A stretch of DNA of 64,000 bases from Bacillus cereus group sp. RP43 (GTDB taxonomy: Bacteria; Bacillota; Bacilli; Bacillales; Bacillaceae_G), in contig NZ_JARVHQ010000001.1 of the NCBI RefSeq assembly GCF_040459645.1, forward strand, positions 1,364,001 to 1,428,000. Direction: 5' to 3'. Made by a program: the position numbers and the translations under genes. The first letter of the stretch is position 1. The number at the start of each line of letters is the position of its first letter. This document shows, in pieces, positions 10,002 through 18,598 of this stretch. Below the pieces are notes generated by a model, which was given only the letters and a program-made list of their open reading frames with translations, searched no databases and was not told the origin of the DNA.

Positions 10002-11148
10002 GCTTTAGAAAGGCTTCTAAACGGTCACAGCCTTCTTTTAAAGTTTCGATACTATAAGCATAGGAAAGACGAAGATAACCCTCACCATATTCAGAAAATG
10101 CGGTTCCAGGAACGACGGCTAGCCCAGCTTCTTTTACAAGATCAAGTGCAAAATCAAATGATGAAGATGTTAAATGTCCAACATATGGGAATAAATAAAA
10201 TGCACCTGTCGGCTTCTCAACCGTTAAACCCATTTGAATGAGTCTATTATACACGTAATCACGGCGTTTTTTGTATTGATAGCGCATCATCTTCGGTGCA
10301 TCTTTAGCAGCTGTTAACGCTTCAATTGCAGCATGTTGTGCGATTGAATTCGCACATGTCACATTATATTGATGAACTTTTAAAATATGCTTTGCTAAAT
10401 AATCCGGAGCAAATAAAAATCCAATACGCCATCCTGTCATAGAATGTGATTTGGCTAAGCCATTAATGACAATCGTTTTGTCACGCATTTCTGGGAATTG
10501 AGCGATAGATGTATGTTGTCCTTCATATACTAGCTCGCTATATATTTCGTCAGAAAGAACGAAAATATTTTTATCTTTTAAGACAGATACAATCGTTGCT
10601 AATTCTTCTTTTGGCAATGTAACGCCAGTCGGATTAGATGGATATGGTAAAACGACGCATCTTGTTCGTTCTGAAATTGCATTTTGCAGAGCTTCAGCTG
10701 TTAAACGAAATCCAGTTTCACGAACATCTATAAAGATAGGTGTTGCACCGCATTGTCGAATAATAGGCTCATAACCTGGATAAATAGGAGCAGGTAAAAT
10801 CACTTCCGTTCCTGGCTCTAAAATTGTTCGGAATGCAATATCAATCGCTTCACTAGCACCGATTGTAACGATGGTTTCGTTTTCAGGTGAATAGTGTAAA
10901 TCGTAATTATCTTTTACAAAGTTACAAGCCGCCTCGCGTAATTTTAATAAACCAGCGTTATGTGTATAGCTTGTATAATTTTCTGTAATGGCCCGTTTAG
11001 CAGCTTCTTTTACTAGAGAAGGTGTAGGGAAATCGGGTTGCCCAATTGTTAAAGAGATGAGATTATCATAGTGTTGAATCATGTTAGAGAACTGACGGAT
11101 TCCAGAAATTTGGATGTCCTTCACTCTAGGATTAATGAATTGTTCCAT
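9985..11148 (-). CDS. patA: PLP aminotransferase PatA (N-acetyl-LL-diaminopimelate aminotransferase)
   Basis: Fold-type I class I/II aminotransferase, 387 residues. In B. subtilis PatA carries out the transamination step of the acetyl branch of diaminopimelate and lysine synthesis. Visible marks are SLTIGQPDF at the N terminus, YPSNPTGVT, DEIYSEL, and the Schiff-base lysine in NGLAKSHSMTGWRIGF. It starts MEQFINPRVKDIQISGIRQF, closely like B. subtilis PatA, behind an AGGGAG site. Its pathway partners dapH and dapL are at 36.2-38.1 kb. Aromatic or other amino donors cannot be excluded. Confidence 0.88.
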   Translation of the reverse strand: MEQFINPRVKDIQISGIRQFSNMIQHYDNLISLTIGQPDFPTPSLVKEAAKRAITENYTSYTHNAGLLKLREAACNFVKDNYDLHYSPENETIVTIGASEAIDIAFRTILEPGTEVILPAPIYPGYEPIIRQCGATPIFIDVRETGFRLTAEALQNAISERTRCVVLPYPSNPTGVTLPKEELATIVSVLKDKNIFVLSDEIYSELVYEGQHTSIAQFPEMRDKTIVINGLAKSHSMTGWRIGFLFAPDYLAKHILKVHQYNVTCANSIAQHAAIEALTAAKDAPKMMRYQYKKRRDYVYNRLIQMGLTVEKPTGAFYLFPYVGHLTSSSFDFALDLVKEAGLAVVPGTAFSEYGEGYLRLSYAYSIETLKEGCDRLEAFLKQKAKS

Positions 11149-11366
11149 TGTATCTCCCTTTCTTCCGTTTGAAAATTAAGTTCATTTTATCATATTTTTA
11201 ACTATTACGCTTTGTTTATAAAATTTCCCCGGCTATTTGTGAAAGATAAGAATCGTATCTTAAAATTCAGTGGAAGTAAGAATTTATGTGAGGATTCAAA
11301 TGTCCATAAGAGTATAAGCTGTGTGAGTTACTTAAAGTTTCACTCCATTTGTTTACGCATAAACAC

Positions 11367-11396
11367 AAAAAAAGCCGCTGCAAGCGACTTTTTAAT
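11367..11396 (-). terminator. Terminator of the 66-residue ORF
   Basis: In the minus-strand RNA AAGTCGCT / AGCGGCTT pair (one G-U), loop TGC, then a run of seven T. The mismatch falls as G-U only on this strand, so it acts for the minus-strand gene. Confidence 0.75.
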
Positions 11397-11592
11397 AACC
11401 GTATTCCCAATCTATTTCATCTTCGTTCCAAAGTACGGAAGATACTTTGCCAAGATGGACAACGGATTCATTTACAGCACATGTACAGTCTTCGTCCCCT
11501 GCTTTATGTTGCAATTCTTCGTATACTGATTTTTCAACGTTTTCTAGCACAACCAAATTTTCTTCTTTTAAAACAAGCGTAGTACCCGCCAT
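11392..11592 (-). CDS. Conserved hypothetical 66-residue acidic protein
   Basis: Not recognised as a named family. It encodes MAGTTLVLKEENLVVLENVEK... with Cys-Thr-Cys in the middle and an acidic, aromatic tail ending DWEYGY. A strong GGAGGAAGATA ribosome site and its own terminator support a real gene. It is soluble with no signal or membrane helix. It precedes patA in the same direction, but the terminator separates them. No function is offered. Confidence 0.75.
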   Translation of the reverse strand: MAGTTLVLKEENLVVLENVEKSVYEELQHKAGDEDCTCAVNESVVHLGKVSSVLWNEDEIDWEYGY

Positions 11593-11901
11593 ATTTATCT
11601 TCCTCCTACTAAAGTAATGATCACTTATTTGTAAACATAGATAGTATGGATTATATGCTGTATTTTGCGATAGTTGTCCGTCTAGTGAAGTGTTTTTTAT
11701 TTTCTTTGTAATCCGTATTCATTGTATACTGCACGAAGGAAATTTGGTACAGGGTTTACAATCATTTCGGAAATTTGTAACATTTATTATTAGTTGTTAA
11801 CAAATAATTAACAAAAATGTTAAGAAAAATCAAAATTTTAAAACAAATAGACTTATAAAATGATATAATCATATCAAAATACATATAGGGGATGAGAGGC
11901 T
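11593..11901. other. Spacer before the sensor kinase
   Basis: 309 bp without a gene. It contains short TTAAC/GTTAA repeats (11786-11823) and a TATAAT (11864-11869) inside a small palindrome, the likely -10 of the kinase gene, but no convincing -35. Nothing else was recognised. Confidence 0.4.
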
Positions 11902-13176
11902 ATGGAGCTGATTCGTGATTTAATGATCCAAATTGCCATCATTATTTTACCACTATTTTTATATGAAGCGATTCGTTTAAATCGTTATCAAGGAATGCTT
12001 CCGAAGCCTAATCGCTACTTTATTATGTTTTTATCTAGCGTTACACTCGTTCTCTCCATGACATACTCTATTTGTTTTGGTACCGTTTGCGGATACAATT
12101 TTCATCCAATTCCAATTGTGAGTGGTTTTTTATATGGTGGGATTGTTGGGCTCATCCCTGCCATTATTTTTGTTGCATATGAATGGATTTTTAAGGGGCT
12201 CAGTTGGTTGCCTATCGTAGAAGTTATATTTCTTTCGATAATTCCATTGTTTTTGTCAAAGAAATGGTCTCTTTTTTCAAGAGATAAGAAGCTAATATTA
12301 GCTTTTATGATTGCATCATTTTATGTTCTTGTTTCATTAGTAGTCGGGATGTTGAATGTCCTTTTAGAAACAGGTTTTACACCGTACATATCTAATCTAT
12401 ATAGTGGGTATATATTTGCATCACTTATTATGGTTATGACAATGGTATTTCAAGTGTATTTGACTGAGTATTTAAATGAAAATGCATTATTGCGTACAGA
12501 AATGCAAAAATCAGAAAAACTTAATATTGTAAGTGAGTTAGCTGCAAGTGTTGCACATGAAGTTCGAAACCCTCTCACTGTTGTACGAGGGTTTATTCAA
12601 TTGCTAGAGAGTACGGAAGACGTAAAAAACAAAGATTATATGCGTCTCGTATTAGCTGAACTGGATCGTGCTGAACAGATTATTTCAGATTATTTAAATT
12701 TAGCAAGGCCTCAAATTGAAAAAAAAGAACATATTTGTTTATCAGCACAATTAATTGAAATGACAACTCTTATGTCATCATTTGCAGCGATGCAGGGCGT
12801 TTATTTGCAAGTTGAGATTTCTGAGAGCCTTTATACTATCGGCGATAAGACGAAATTGAAGCAAGCTATTATGAATGTCGTTAAAAACGGTATTGAAGCA
12901 ATTCAAGGAAACAAAGGGTATTTAAAAGTAACAGCTATTCAAAAAGATGAAATGATAATAATAAGAGTTAAAGATAGTGGTGTTGGAATGACAAAAGAAC
13001 AGTTAGTAAGGCTTGGACAACCGTATTATTCTTTAAAAGAAAAAGGAACAGGATTAGGTCTTATGGTAACGTTTAGTATTTTACAAGCGCATAATGGTAC
13101 ATTGGAATATAAAAGTGAAAGCGGAAAAGGAACTGAAGCTATTATTATATTGCCAGCTGTACGATATAAGGAATAA
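11902..13176 (+). CDS. KinB-like membrane sensor histidine kinase (sporulation phosphorelay type)
   Basis: 424 residues. Six or so hydrophobic segments in the first 190 residues form a 5TM-5TMR_LYT-like sensor with no large external loop. The kinase core follows: H-box with H219 (SVAHEVRNPLTVVRGF), N-box VVKNGIEAI, G1 VKDSGVGM and G2 GTGLGLMV. This layout is that of KinB, which feeds Spo0F in sporulation. There is no adjacent response regulator, as is usual for orphan phosphorelay kinases. From memory, B. anthracis has an equivalent kinase at this locus. The signal is unknown. GGGGATGAGAGG provides the ribosome site. Confidence 0.85.
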   Translation: MELIRDLMIQIAIIILPLFLYEAIRLNRYQGMLPKPNRYFIMFLSSVTLVLSMTYSICFGTVCGYNFHPIPIVSGFLYGGIVGLIPAIIFVAYEWIFKGLSWLPIVEVIFLSIIPLFLSKKWSLFSRDKKLILAFMIASFYVLVSLVVGMLNVLLETGFTPYISNLYSGYIFASLIMVMTMVFQVYLTEYLNENALLRTEMQKSEKLNIVSELAASVAHEVRNPLTVVRGFIQLLESTEDVKNKDYMRLVLAELDRAEQIISDYLNLARPQIEKKEHICLSAQLIEMTTLMSSFAAMQGVYLQVEISESLYTIGDKTKLKQAIMNVVKNGIEAIQGNKGYLKVTAIQKDEMIIIRVKDSGVGMTKEQLVRLGQPYYSLKEKGTGLGLMVTFSILQAHNGTLEYKSESGKGTEAIIILPAVRYKE

Positions 13177-13206
13177 AAGTTACCGGTAGAAGGTAACTTT
13201 TTATTT
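13175..13206 (+). terminator. Terminator of the sensor kinase
   Basis: AAAAGTTACC / GGTAACTTTT (13175-13184, 13192-13201) then TTATTTT; begins inside the stop codon region. Confidence 0.85.
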
Positions 13207-13235
13207 TATCTTACATCAGAAAAATATACAAAGTT

Positions 13236-13979
13236 TCATTCATTTATTTTTTCTTGTTTTGTTCGAACGAATAAACTTTTAAATGATTGAAAGAAGCTTT
13301 GCTCTTTTGAGGCGGCGACTAATCTTTTTGTTTCTTGAATTTCACGAATAACTTGCATAAGTTGTGTATCACGGTTGCTGTCTTTATTGTAAATTTGATT
13401 GACAAGTTTATTCATTTTTTCTTCTTGCTTGGATTCTCGCTTATACATATGATTCATTAATAAGTCCATCTTTTCTTTTTGGAGTGCATCTGTTTGAGCG
13501 GCGTGAACAACTAGCTCTTGTAACATTTTTTCCTGAGACCCTTCTTTTACATAAACTTGTTGCATTAGTTCATCTAATTTCTCGTCTTTTAAACGGTTTT
13601 GTGTAATGAGAGTAGAGTTTTGATGAATAATTGCTTCATTTAATTGAGCAAGCATTTCAAGTTTTAACATGAACTCCTCAAAATTACGCCCATCTTCTTT
13701 TGGTTGCACTTCTTGTTTATCTTGAATAATAGGTACAGGTGGGGCCTCTTTTTCTTTTAAAATAATAGGTATTGTTTCTGAAATGTCTTCTTGTAATGTA
13801 GCAGCTCTTTCATGTATAGATTTCAATAGTTTTAAATCATCCAATTTATAAATACGAGCATCAGCTGTTTTTGAAATGATATAACCGTGTTCCTCTAAGA
13901 GTTGGCTATATTTTCGGACTATATGTTTTGGGATACCTGTTTTATTTGTAACATCTTTCGTTTTATACATAGCTTCCAT
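13236..13979 (-). CDS. MerR-type DNA-binding protein with long coiled coil (DUF3967-like)
   Basis: 247 residues. The first 60 or so form a MerR-like winged helix (TGIPKHIVRKYSQLLEEHG). A proline-rich linker follows (about 80-95), then a long charged coiled coil of repeated K/E/Q/M heptads with recurring MNHMYKRE- and VNQIYNKD-like units (about 100-215), and a basic tail. The architecture recalls RacA, which anchors chromosomes in sporulation, but the sequence is not close. Proteins of this shape, often tagged DUF3967, also occur on B. cereus plasmids. GGGGAGGAAC precedes ATG 13979. DNA organisation or segregation is a guess. Confidence 0.7.
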   Translation of the reverse strand: MEAMYKTKDVTNKTGIPKHIVRKYSQLLEEHGYIISKTADARIYKLDDLKLLKSIHERAATLQEDISETIPIILKEKEAPPVPIIQDKQEVQPKEDGRNFEEFMLKLEMLAQLNEAIIHQNSTLITQNRLKDEKLDELMQQVYVKEGSQEKMLQELVVHAAQTDALQKEKMDLLMNHMYKRESKQEEKMNKLVNQIYNKDSNRDTQLMQVIREIQETKRLVAASKEQSFFQSFKSLFVRTKQEKINE

Positions 13980-14215
13980 GATAGTTCCTCCCCAAAAAGT
14001 ATCGTATATATCATTTCAATCTTTTATGAGGACTTCCTTTGAAAAAGAATGTCGGAAGGTTATTAGTTTTCTACAGCATTAGTGAAAAGATGAGGAAAAA
14101 TGAATGTTTTTGGCGGAATGGGGAGGAAGAGCTAAAATAATGTCTGAGAACATACATAGAAGAAGTTTGTTATAATAACTGAGGAAAAGAAATTGGTAGG
14201 AACACGGAGGTACAC

Positions 14216-14650
14216 ATGAAGCAATTTAAAGGTATTATCATTTCAATTATTGCAATTCTTTCTCTTTTGGTAGCGGTATATGAAGTACTTGTGCCAGAGG
14301 AGACAAGTACTAAAAAAACAACTACGTATGATCAAATTCTAGAGTTCCCAAAAGAACGATATCCAGAGACCGGGAAACATATAACGGATGCTATAAAAGA
14401 AGGGCATTCAGAAATGTGTACAATTGATCGTAATGGTGCAGCGGATAGAAGGAAACTATCGTTAGCGCCATATCCGACGAAGAAAGGTTATGACCGTGAT
14501 GAATGGCCGATGGCGATGTGTAAGGAAGGCGGAAAAGGAGCTCATATTGAATATATAAGTCCAGCAGATAACCGTGGTGCAGGTTCTTGGGTAGGGAATA
14601 AGCTAGACAAATATCCAGATGGTACGCGTGTGAAATTTGAAGTGAAATAG
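14216..14650 (+). CDS. nucB: Secreted DNase of the NucA/NucB family
   Basis: Extracellular or membrane-tethered sequence-nonspecific DNA endonuclease. 144 residues: an uncleaved-looking or Sec signal helix ([19 protein letters not shown]), a linker, then the NucA/NucB core with [11 protein letters not shown] and [21 protein letters not shown]. The D-R-D-E-W motif is the family active site. B. subtilis NucA cuts DNA during competence and NucB in sporulating cells. Two cysteines sit as in NucB. A CGGAGG site precedes the ATG. The inhibitor gene follows 39 bp downstream. NucA versus NucB cannot be settled by reading. Confidence 0.88.
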   Translation: MKQFKGIIISIIAILSLLVAVYEVLVPEETSTKKTTTYDQILEFPKERYPETGKHITDAIKEGHSEMCTIDRNGAADRRKLSLAPYPTKKGYDRDEWPMAMCKEGGKGAHIEYISPADNRGAGSWVGNKLDKYPDGTRVKFEVK

Positions 14651-14689
14651 TAACTAGTATACATTTCATAGTGGAGGAGAGGGATAGTT

Positions 14690-15079
14690 ATGGAATTAAC
14701 AATTTCATATTCGCAATTAATGATAATGAATTATGATGGTCAGCAGCCTTATGTAGATTGGACTCCTGAAGATTTTGAAAGAGGATATGCTGAGGTGGAT
14801 GGAGCTATTATTTTTGAAGCAATCTCTGACTATACTTGTGAAGTGGAAGTTACTTGCGGAAATCATATTGAGAAAGAAGAAGTGGTTAGAACGATATCAG
14901 TTCCTTTCACAGTAAAGAATGAAGAAGTATATATAACAAGTATTCTTTCTAATAAATTGCATATTCCTATTCCGAACGGGGAATATATGATAGTCTTGCA
15001 GGCAACTCCTCTTGAAGAGCCAACAGACGATGAATTATATAAAGTACAATACGACTTCTATTTTGAGAGTGTAGAATAA
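14690..15079 (+). CDS. comJ: ComJ/Nin nuclease inhibitor
   Basis: 129-residue acidic beta-rich cytoplasmic protein (MELTISYSQLMIMNYDGQQP...) resembling B. subtilis ComJ (Nin), which binds and inhibits NucA. Located directly after the nuclease with a GGAGGAGAGGG site, it forms a nuclease-inhibitor pair. In B. subtilis the inhibitor gene comes first; here the order is reversed. The pair ends at a strong terminator. Confidence 0.85.
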   Translation: MELTISYSQLMIMNYDGQQPYVDWTPEDFERGYAEVDGAIIFEAISDYTCEVEVTCGNHIEKEEVVRTISVPFTVKNEEVYITSILSNKLHIPIPNGEYMIVLQATPLEEPTDDELYKVQYDFYFESVE

Positions 15080-15117
15080 AAAACGTGTTATCCTTTTTGA
15101 AGGATAACACGTTTTTT
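15078..15117. terminator. Bidirectional terminator comJ / metE
   Basis: Perfect 17-bp arms ending in A6/T6 (15078-15094, 15101-15117) around a TTTTTGA-type loop. Confidence 0.92.
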
Positions 15118-15118
15118 A

Positions 15119-17407
15119 TTATGCGTTTGTTGTTAGGAGAGAACGAGCGTCTTTTGCTGCCTGAACCATGTGCTCTAAAGCAGGTATAACTTCCTCAGTT
15201 CTTCGTGTTTTTAAACCACAGTCTGGATTAATCCAGAAATATTTAGGATCACATACTTGTAAAGATTGTTCCACGATTGTGAACATTTCATCTTTACTTG
15301 GGACACGTGGGCTATGAATATCATATACACCTAGACCAATTCCTTTTTCATATGTTGTATGTTTTAATGTATTAATAAATTCTCCATGACTTCTTGATGT
15401 TTCGATAGAAATAACATCTGCATCTAACGCGCGAATTGCATCTACAATATCTTCGAAGTTACTGTAACACATATGAGTATGAATTTGTGTTTCATTTTCT
15501 ACAGAAGATGTTGCTAAAAGGAATGATTGAACTGCCCATGTAATGTATGCATCCCAATCTTTTTCTTTTAACGGCATACCTTCACGAAGTGCAGGCTCAT
15601 CGACTTGGATTACTCTAATTCCGGAAGATTCAAGTAATTCAATCTCATGACGAAGTGCTAATGCAATTTGATATGAAACTTCTTTTCTTGAAATATCATT
15701 TCGAACGAATGACCAATTTAAAATAGTGACAGGTCCAGTTAGCATACCTTTTACTACTTTCTCTGTTAAGCTTTGTGCATATACAGTTTCTTTAATAGTC
15801 ATTCCACTTATAAAGGCAACATCACCATAAATAACAGGTGGTTTTACGCAGCGAGAACCGTATGATTGTACCCATCCGTTTTTAGTAAAGGAGAAACCAG
15901 CAAGTCTTTCTCCAAAATATTCCACCATGTCAGTTCTTTCGAATTCACCATGTACTAGTACATCAAGACCAATATCTTCTTGGTAACGAATCCATTTAGC
16001 AGTTTCTTGTTCAATGAATTGATTATATTGTTCATTTGTAATATCGCCGTTACGCCACTGTTTACGTGTTTGACGAACTTCAGATGTTTGCGGGAAGCTA
16101 CCGATAGTTGTTGTTGGTAACAACGGTAATTGTAAAGCTACTTGCTGTAGTTCATATCGTTTTTCAAATGGAAGAGGACGTGAGAAATCATCTTCTTTAA
16201 GTGATGTACGTGCCACTTTTACATCTTCACGATTACGTGCAGCTGATGAGCGGATTGCATGATGTGCATTACGATATGTTGTCAGATCGCTACTGATGCT
16301 TTCTACACCTTTAGTAAGAGCAGAATGGATAAGGACTAGTTCTTCTAATTTTTGATTAGCAAATGCAAGTGCATCAAATAATTCACTTGCTAAGTGAGTT
16401 TCTTCCGTTTTATCAATTGGAGTATGCAATAAGCTACAAGAAGGTTGAACAATTAAACTTTTTGCTGTGATTTGATTTTGTAATGTTGTAAATAAAGAAA
16501 GTACATCATCAAGATCAGCTCTCCAAATGTTACGGCCATCTATACAACCGATAGCTAAAATTTTATCAGCTGGGAATCCATATTTTGAAATAGCATTTAC
16601 ATTACCTTCTTTGCCATGAACAAAGTCTAATCCAATACCAGAAACAGGGAATGTAATAATTTCTTCATAGTTCTCTTCTACACTATCAAAATATGTTTGT
16701 AGAAGAAGATTAGCATCCGGAAGTTCTTTATGAATAGCTTCGTAAAGTTCTTTCGCTTGATTAATTTCATCTTTTGTTAAAGATGCGAAGATTGGTTCGT
16801 CAACTTGAATAATTTGTGCTCCAGCTGCGTGTAATTCAGAGAATAATTGTACATAAGGTGCAACTAGCTCTTTTAAAATAGTGGAAAATTGCTCTTCGTT
16901 ATAACCTTTTGCTAGTTTTAGGAATGTATAAGGGCCTAAAATAACTGGTTTTCCATCAACGCCTAACTCTTTTTTCGCTTCTTCATATAAACGAAGAGGA
17001 CGATTGTCTTTTAAAGAGATTTGTAATCCTTCTTCATATTCAGGAACAATGTAATGATAGTTTGTGTTAAACCATTTTGTCATTTCAGAAGCAACGTGAT
17101 CTTTAGAGCCGCGTGCCATTGCAAAATATACATCAAGGTAAGAGGTAAACTCTGAAAAACGTGACGGGATGAATCCTAACATGTAGGCCGTATCCAGAAC
17201 GTGGTCATAATATGTAAAATCGCCAACTGGAATTAATTCAATTCCTTTTTCTTGCTGTACTTTGACGTGTTGAAGGCGAATTTCTTTCATTGTCGTTAAA
17301 AATTGTTCTTCATCAATTTTATTGGACCAAAAAGCTTCCAATGTTTTTTTCCACTCTCGTTGTAGTCCGATACGTGGATAACCTAAGTTACTTGTTTGAA
17401 TTGCCAT
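15119..17407 (-). CDS. metE: Cobalamin-independent methionine synthase
   Basis: Transfers a methyl group from 5-methyltetrahydropteroyl-triglutamate to homocysteine; last step of methionine synthesis, zinc dependent, cytoplasmic. 762 residues, two similar barrels. The N terminus [26 protein letters not shown] at the start of the C-terminal barrel, [10 protein letters not shown], and zinc ligands in [16 protein letters not shown] and NPDCGLKTR are all present. GGGAGGAATT lies before the ATG. A cobalamin riboswitch lies in the leader, so the gene is expected to be off when B12 is available to a B12-dependent enzyme elsewhere. Confidence 0.97.
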   Translation of the reverse strand: MAIQTSNLGYPRIGLQREWKKTLEAFWSNKIDEEQFLTTMKEIRLQHVKVQQEKGIELIPVGDFTYYDHVLDTAYMLGFIPSRFSEFTSYLDVYFAMARGSKDHVASEMTKWFNTNYHYIVPEYEEGLQISLKDNRPLRLYEEAKKELGVDGKPVILGPYTFLKLAKGYNEEQFSTILKELVAPYVQLFSELHAAGAQIIQVDEPIFASLTKDEINQAKELYEAIHKELPDANLLLQTYFDSVEENYEEIITFPVSGIGLDFVHGKEGNVNAISKYGFPADKILAIGCIDGRNIWRADLDDVLSLFTTLQNQITAKSLIVQPSCSLLHTPIDKTEETHLASELFDALAFANQKLEELVLIHSALTKGVESISSDLTTYRNAHHAIRSSAARNREDVKVARTSLKEDDFSRPLPFEKRYELQQVALQLPLLPTTTIGSFPQTSEVRQTRKQWRNGDITNEQYNQFIEQETAKWIRYQEDIGLDVLVHGEFERTDMVEYFGERLAGFSFTKNGWVQSYGSRCVKPPVIYGDVAFISGMTIKETVYAQSLTEKVVKGMLTGPVTILNWSFVRNDISRKEVSYQIALALRHEIELLESSGIRVIQVDEPALREGMPLKEKDWDAYITWAVQSFLLATSSVENETQIHTHMCYSNFEDIVDAIRALDADVISIETSRSHGEFINTLKHTTYEKGIGLGVYDIHSPRVPSKDEMFTIVEQSLQVCDPKYFWINPDCGLKTRRTEEVIPALEHMVQAAKDARSLLTTNA

Positions 17408-17464
17408 TTTAAATTCCTCCCTAATTGAAAGTAAGCATTTCCGTTTACTCGGAAATACCTATAA

Positions 17465-17500
17465 CAAAAAGCATAAAGGCATAGAAAAATAAGCCTTCCT
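17465..17500 (-). promoter_or_regulatory. Putative expression platform of the metE riboswitch
   Basis: On the minus strand AAGGC...GCCTT can form a short stem followed by TATGCTTTTT. TTATGCTT here (plus 17469-17476) is the exact complement of AAGCATAA next to the B12 box (plus 17570-17577), giving mutually exclusive foldings. Inferred; not modelled. Confidence 0.45.
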
Positions 17501-17544
17501 TCTTGTTCTTAACACCTCATCATCATCCGTGAGTCTATCAGTGT

Positions 17545-17725
17545 TGTTAAAATAGGCAGGTCTCCTGACTTATGCTTCATATAATTTCTTTCACCTTCCC
17601 GTTTTCACAGTGGCACAAAAAAGAAATCTCAGCATTTACAGTGGCGGGACCGTGTTGGAGTTTCACCAAACTTCCCTTTTAAACACGAAGTGAAATATTC
17701 GTGTACCTATTTTCCTTTTGAAAGG
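17545..17725 (-). promoter_or_regulatory. Cobalamin (B12) riboswitch upstream of metE
   Basis: Read on the minus strand the leader contains GGGAA, GGTGAAA, TCC, then ACGGTCCCGCCACTGT, and finally the B12 box AGTCAGGAGACCTGCC (plus 17555-17570). These blocks, in this order and spacing, are the conserved core of adenosyl/methylcobalamin riboswitches. Placed before a cobalamin-independent enzyme, it should repress metE when cobalamin is plentiful. Confidence 0.95.
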
Positions 17726-17910
17726 AATTTAACAAGCGATATGATATTGAAACAAATTCTAACACAATTTTCGGAATTTTGTCCACTGTTTTAAAATAAG
17801 AAAATTCTAAAGTTTTTTTATTTCTTTTTATTCATAAAATTAAGAATTTTAAATGGTTATTTATTATTAAAATGAGGGTGTTTTGAGTTGCGAGGAATAA
17901 TTATAGTGTT

Positions 17911-17951
17911 AAGTTTTTCTAAAAGAGGAGGCACCTCTTTTAGAAAAACTT
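17911..17951 (-). terminator. Terminator of the PadR regulator gene
   Basis: Perfect 18-bp arms (17911-17928, 17934-17951) around AGGCA, rich in T on the minus-strand 3' side; it overlaps the padR stop codon. Confidence 0.9.
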
Positions 17952-18507
17952 AATCATTATCTACACCTATTTCTGAAAGGCGACCTGCAGTTGCATCTTG
18001 TAAGAGTGTGTTTAGCCAACGTAATTCAACATTAATATGCTCAATGACGCTTTGTAGAATATATAGTTGAGCACGAGGAACTAGTTGTTTATTATGATCG
18101 TATATCGTTTGCATTGTATGTAAATATAGCACTGTATCATCTCTCTTTTTTTCCAAAATGGGAACTAGTGCTTGTTCGTCGCTAAAGTGAGCGAAAGAGA
18201 GCGCAGAATAAATAGGTTTATATATTTGGTTTTTCGCTTCAAATTGTTTTAATAATAAGGTGTGGAAAAGCCCTTTTCCTTCTTCAGTTATATGGAAGAT
18301 CGTCTTATCTGGTCTATTCGTATCTCGAACAATATTAGTAACGCTAATCGCACCTTGTTTTTCTAATTGCTCGAAGGCGTAGTATAGCGATCCTTTGGCA
18401 TATTTAATATAACAATCCATTTGTCGTTCTTTCATTATGTGCTGCACTTCATATGGATGTTTATCTCCTTCAAGTAACAAGCCGAGAATGACTAACTTCA
18501 TGCTCAT
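17950..18507 (-). CDS. PadR-family transcriptional regulator
   Basis: 185 residues. The winged helix of the PadR family opens the protein (MKLVILGLLLEGDKHPYEVQHIMKER shape), with GSLYYAFEQLEKQGAI in the recognition and wing region. A C-terminal helical dimerisation domain (about 100-175) of the Vir type follows. AGGAG lies 10 nt before ATG 18507. It is immediately downstream of, and co-oriented with, a drug-exporter gene, the usual partner of PadR repressors such as LadR or YwzG. Effector unknown. A 13-bp inverted repeat lies in front. Confidence 0.88.
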   Translation of the reverse strand: MSMKLVILGLLLEGDKHPYEVQHIMKERQMDCYIKYAKGSLYYAFEQLEKQGAISVTNIVRDTNRPDKTIFHITEEGKGLFHTLLLKQFEAKNQIYKPIYSALSFAHFSDEQALVPILEKKRDDTVLYLHTMQTIYDHNKQLVPRAQLYILQSVIEHINVELRWLNTLLQDATAGRLSEIGVDND

Positions 18508-18548
18508 GCTGTCTCAACTCCTGTATATAGAAACTTTATATATATTAT

Positions 18549-18586
18549 AAACGGTATATCCTCTTACATAAAGGGATATACCGTTT
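18549..18586. repeat. Inverted repeat between exporter and padR
   Basis: Perfect 13-bp arms AAACGGTATATCC / GGATATACCGTTT (18549-18561, 18574-18586), 12-base loop. On the minus strand it is followed by TATAAT rather than a T-tract, so it may be an operator over the padR promoter as well as, or instead of, a terminator for the exporter. Confidence 0.6.
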
Positions 18587-18598
18587 CGTTTTTCTATA

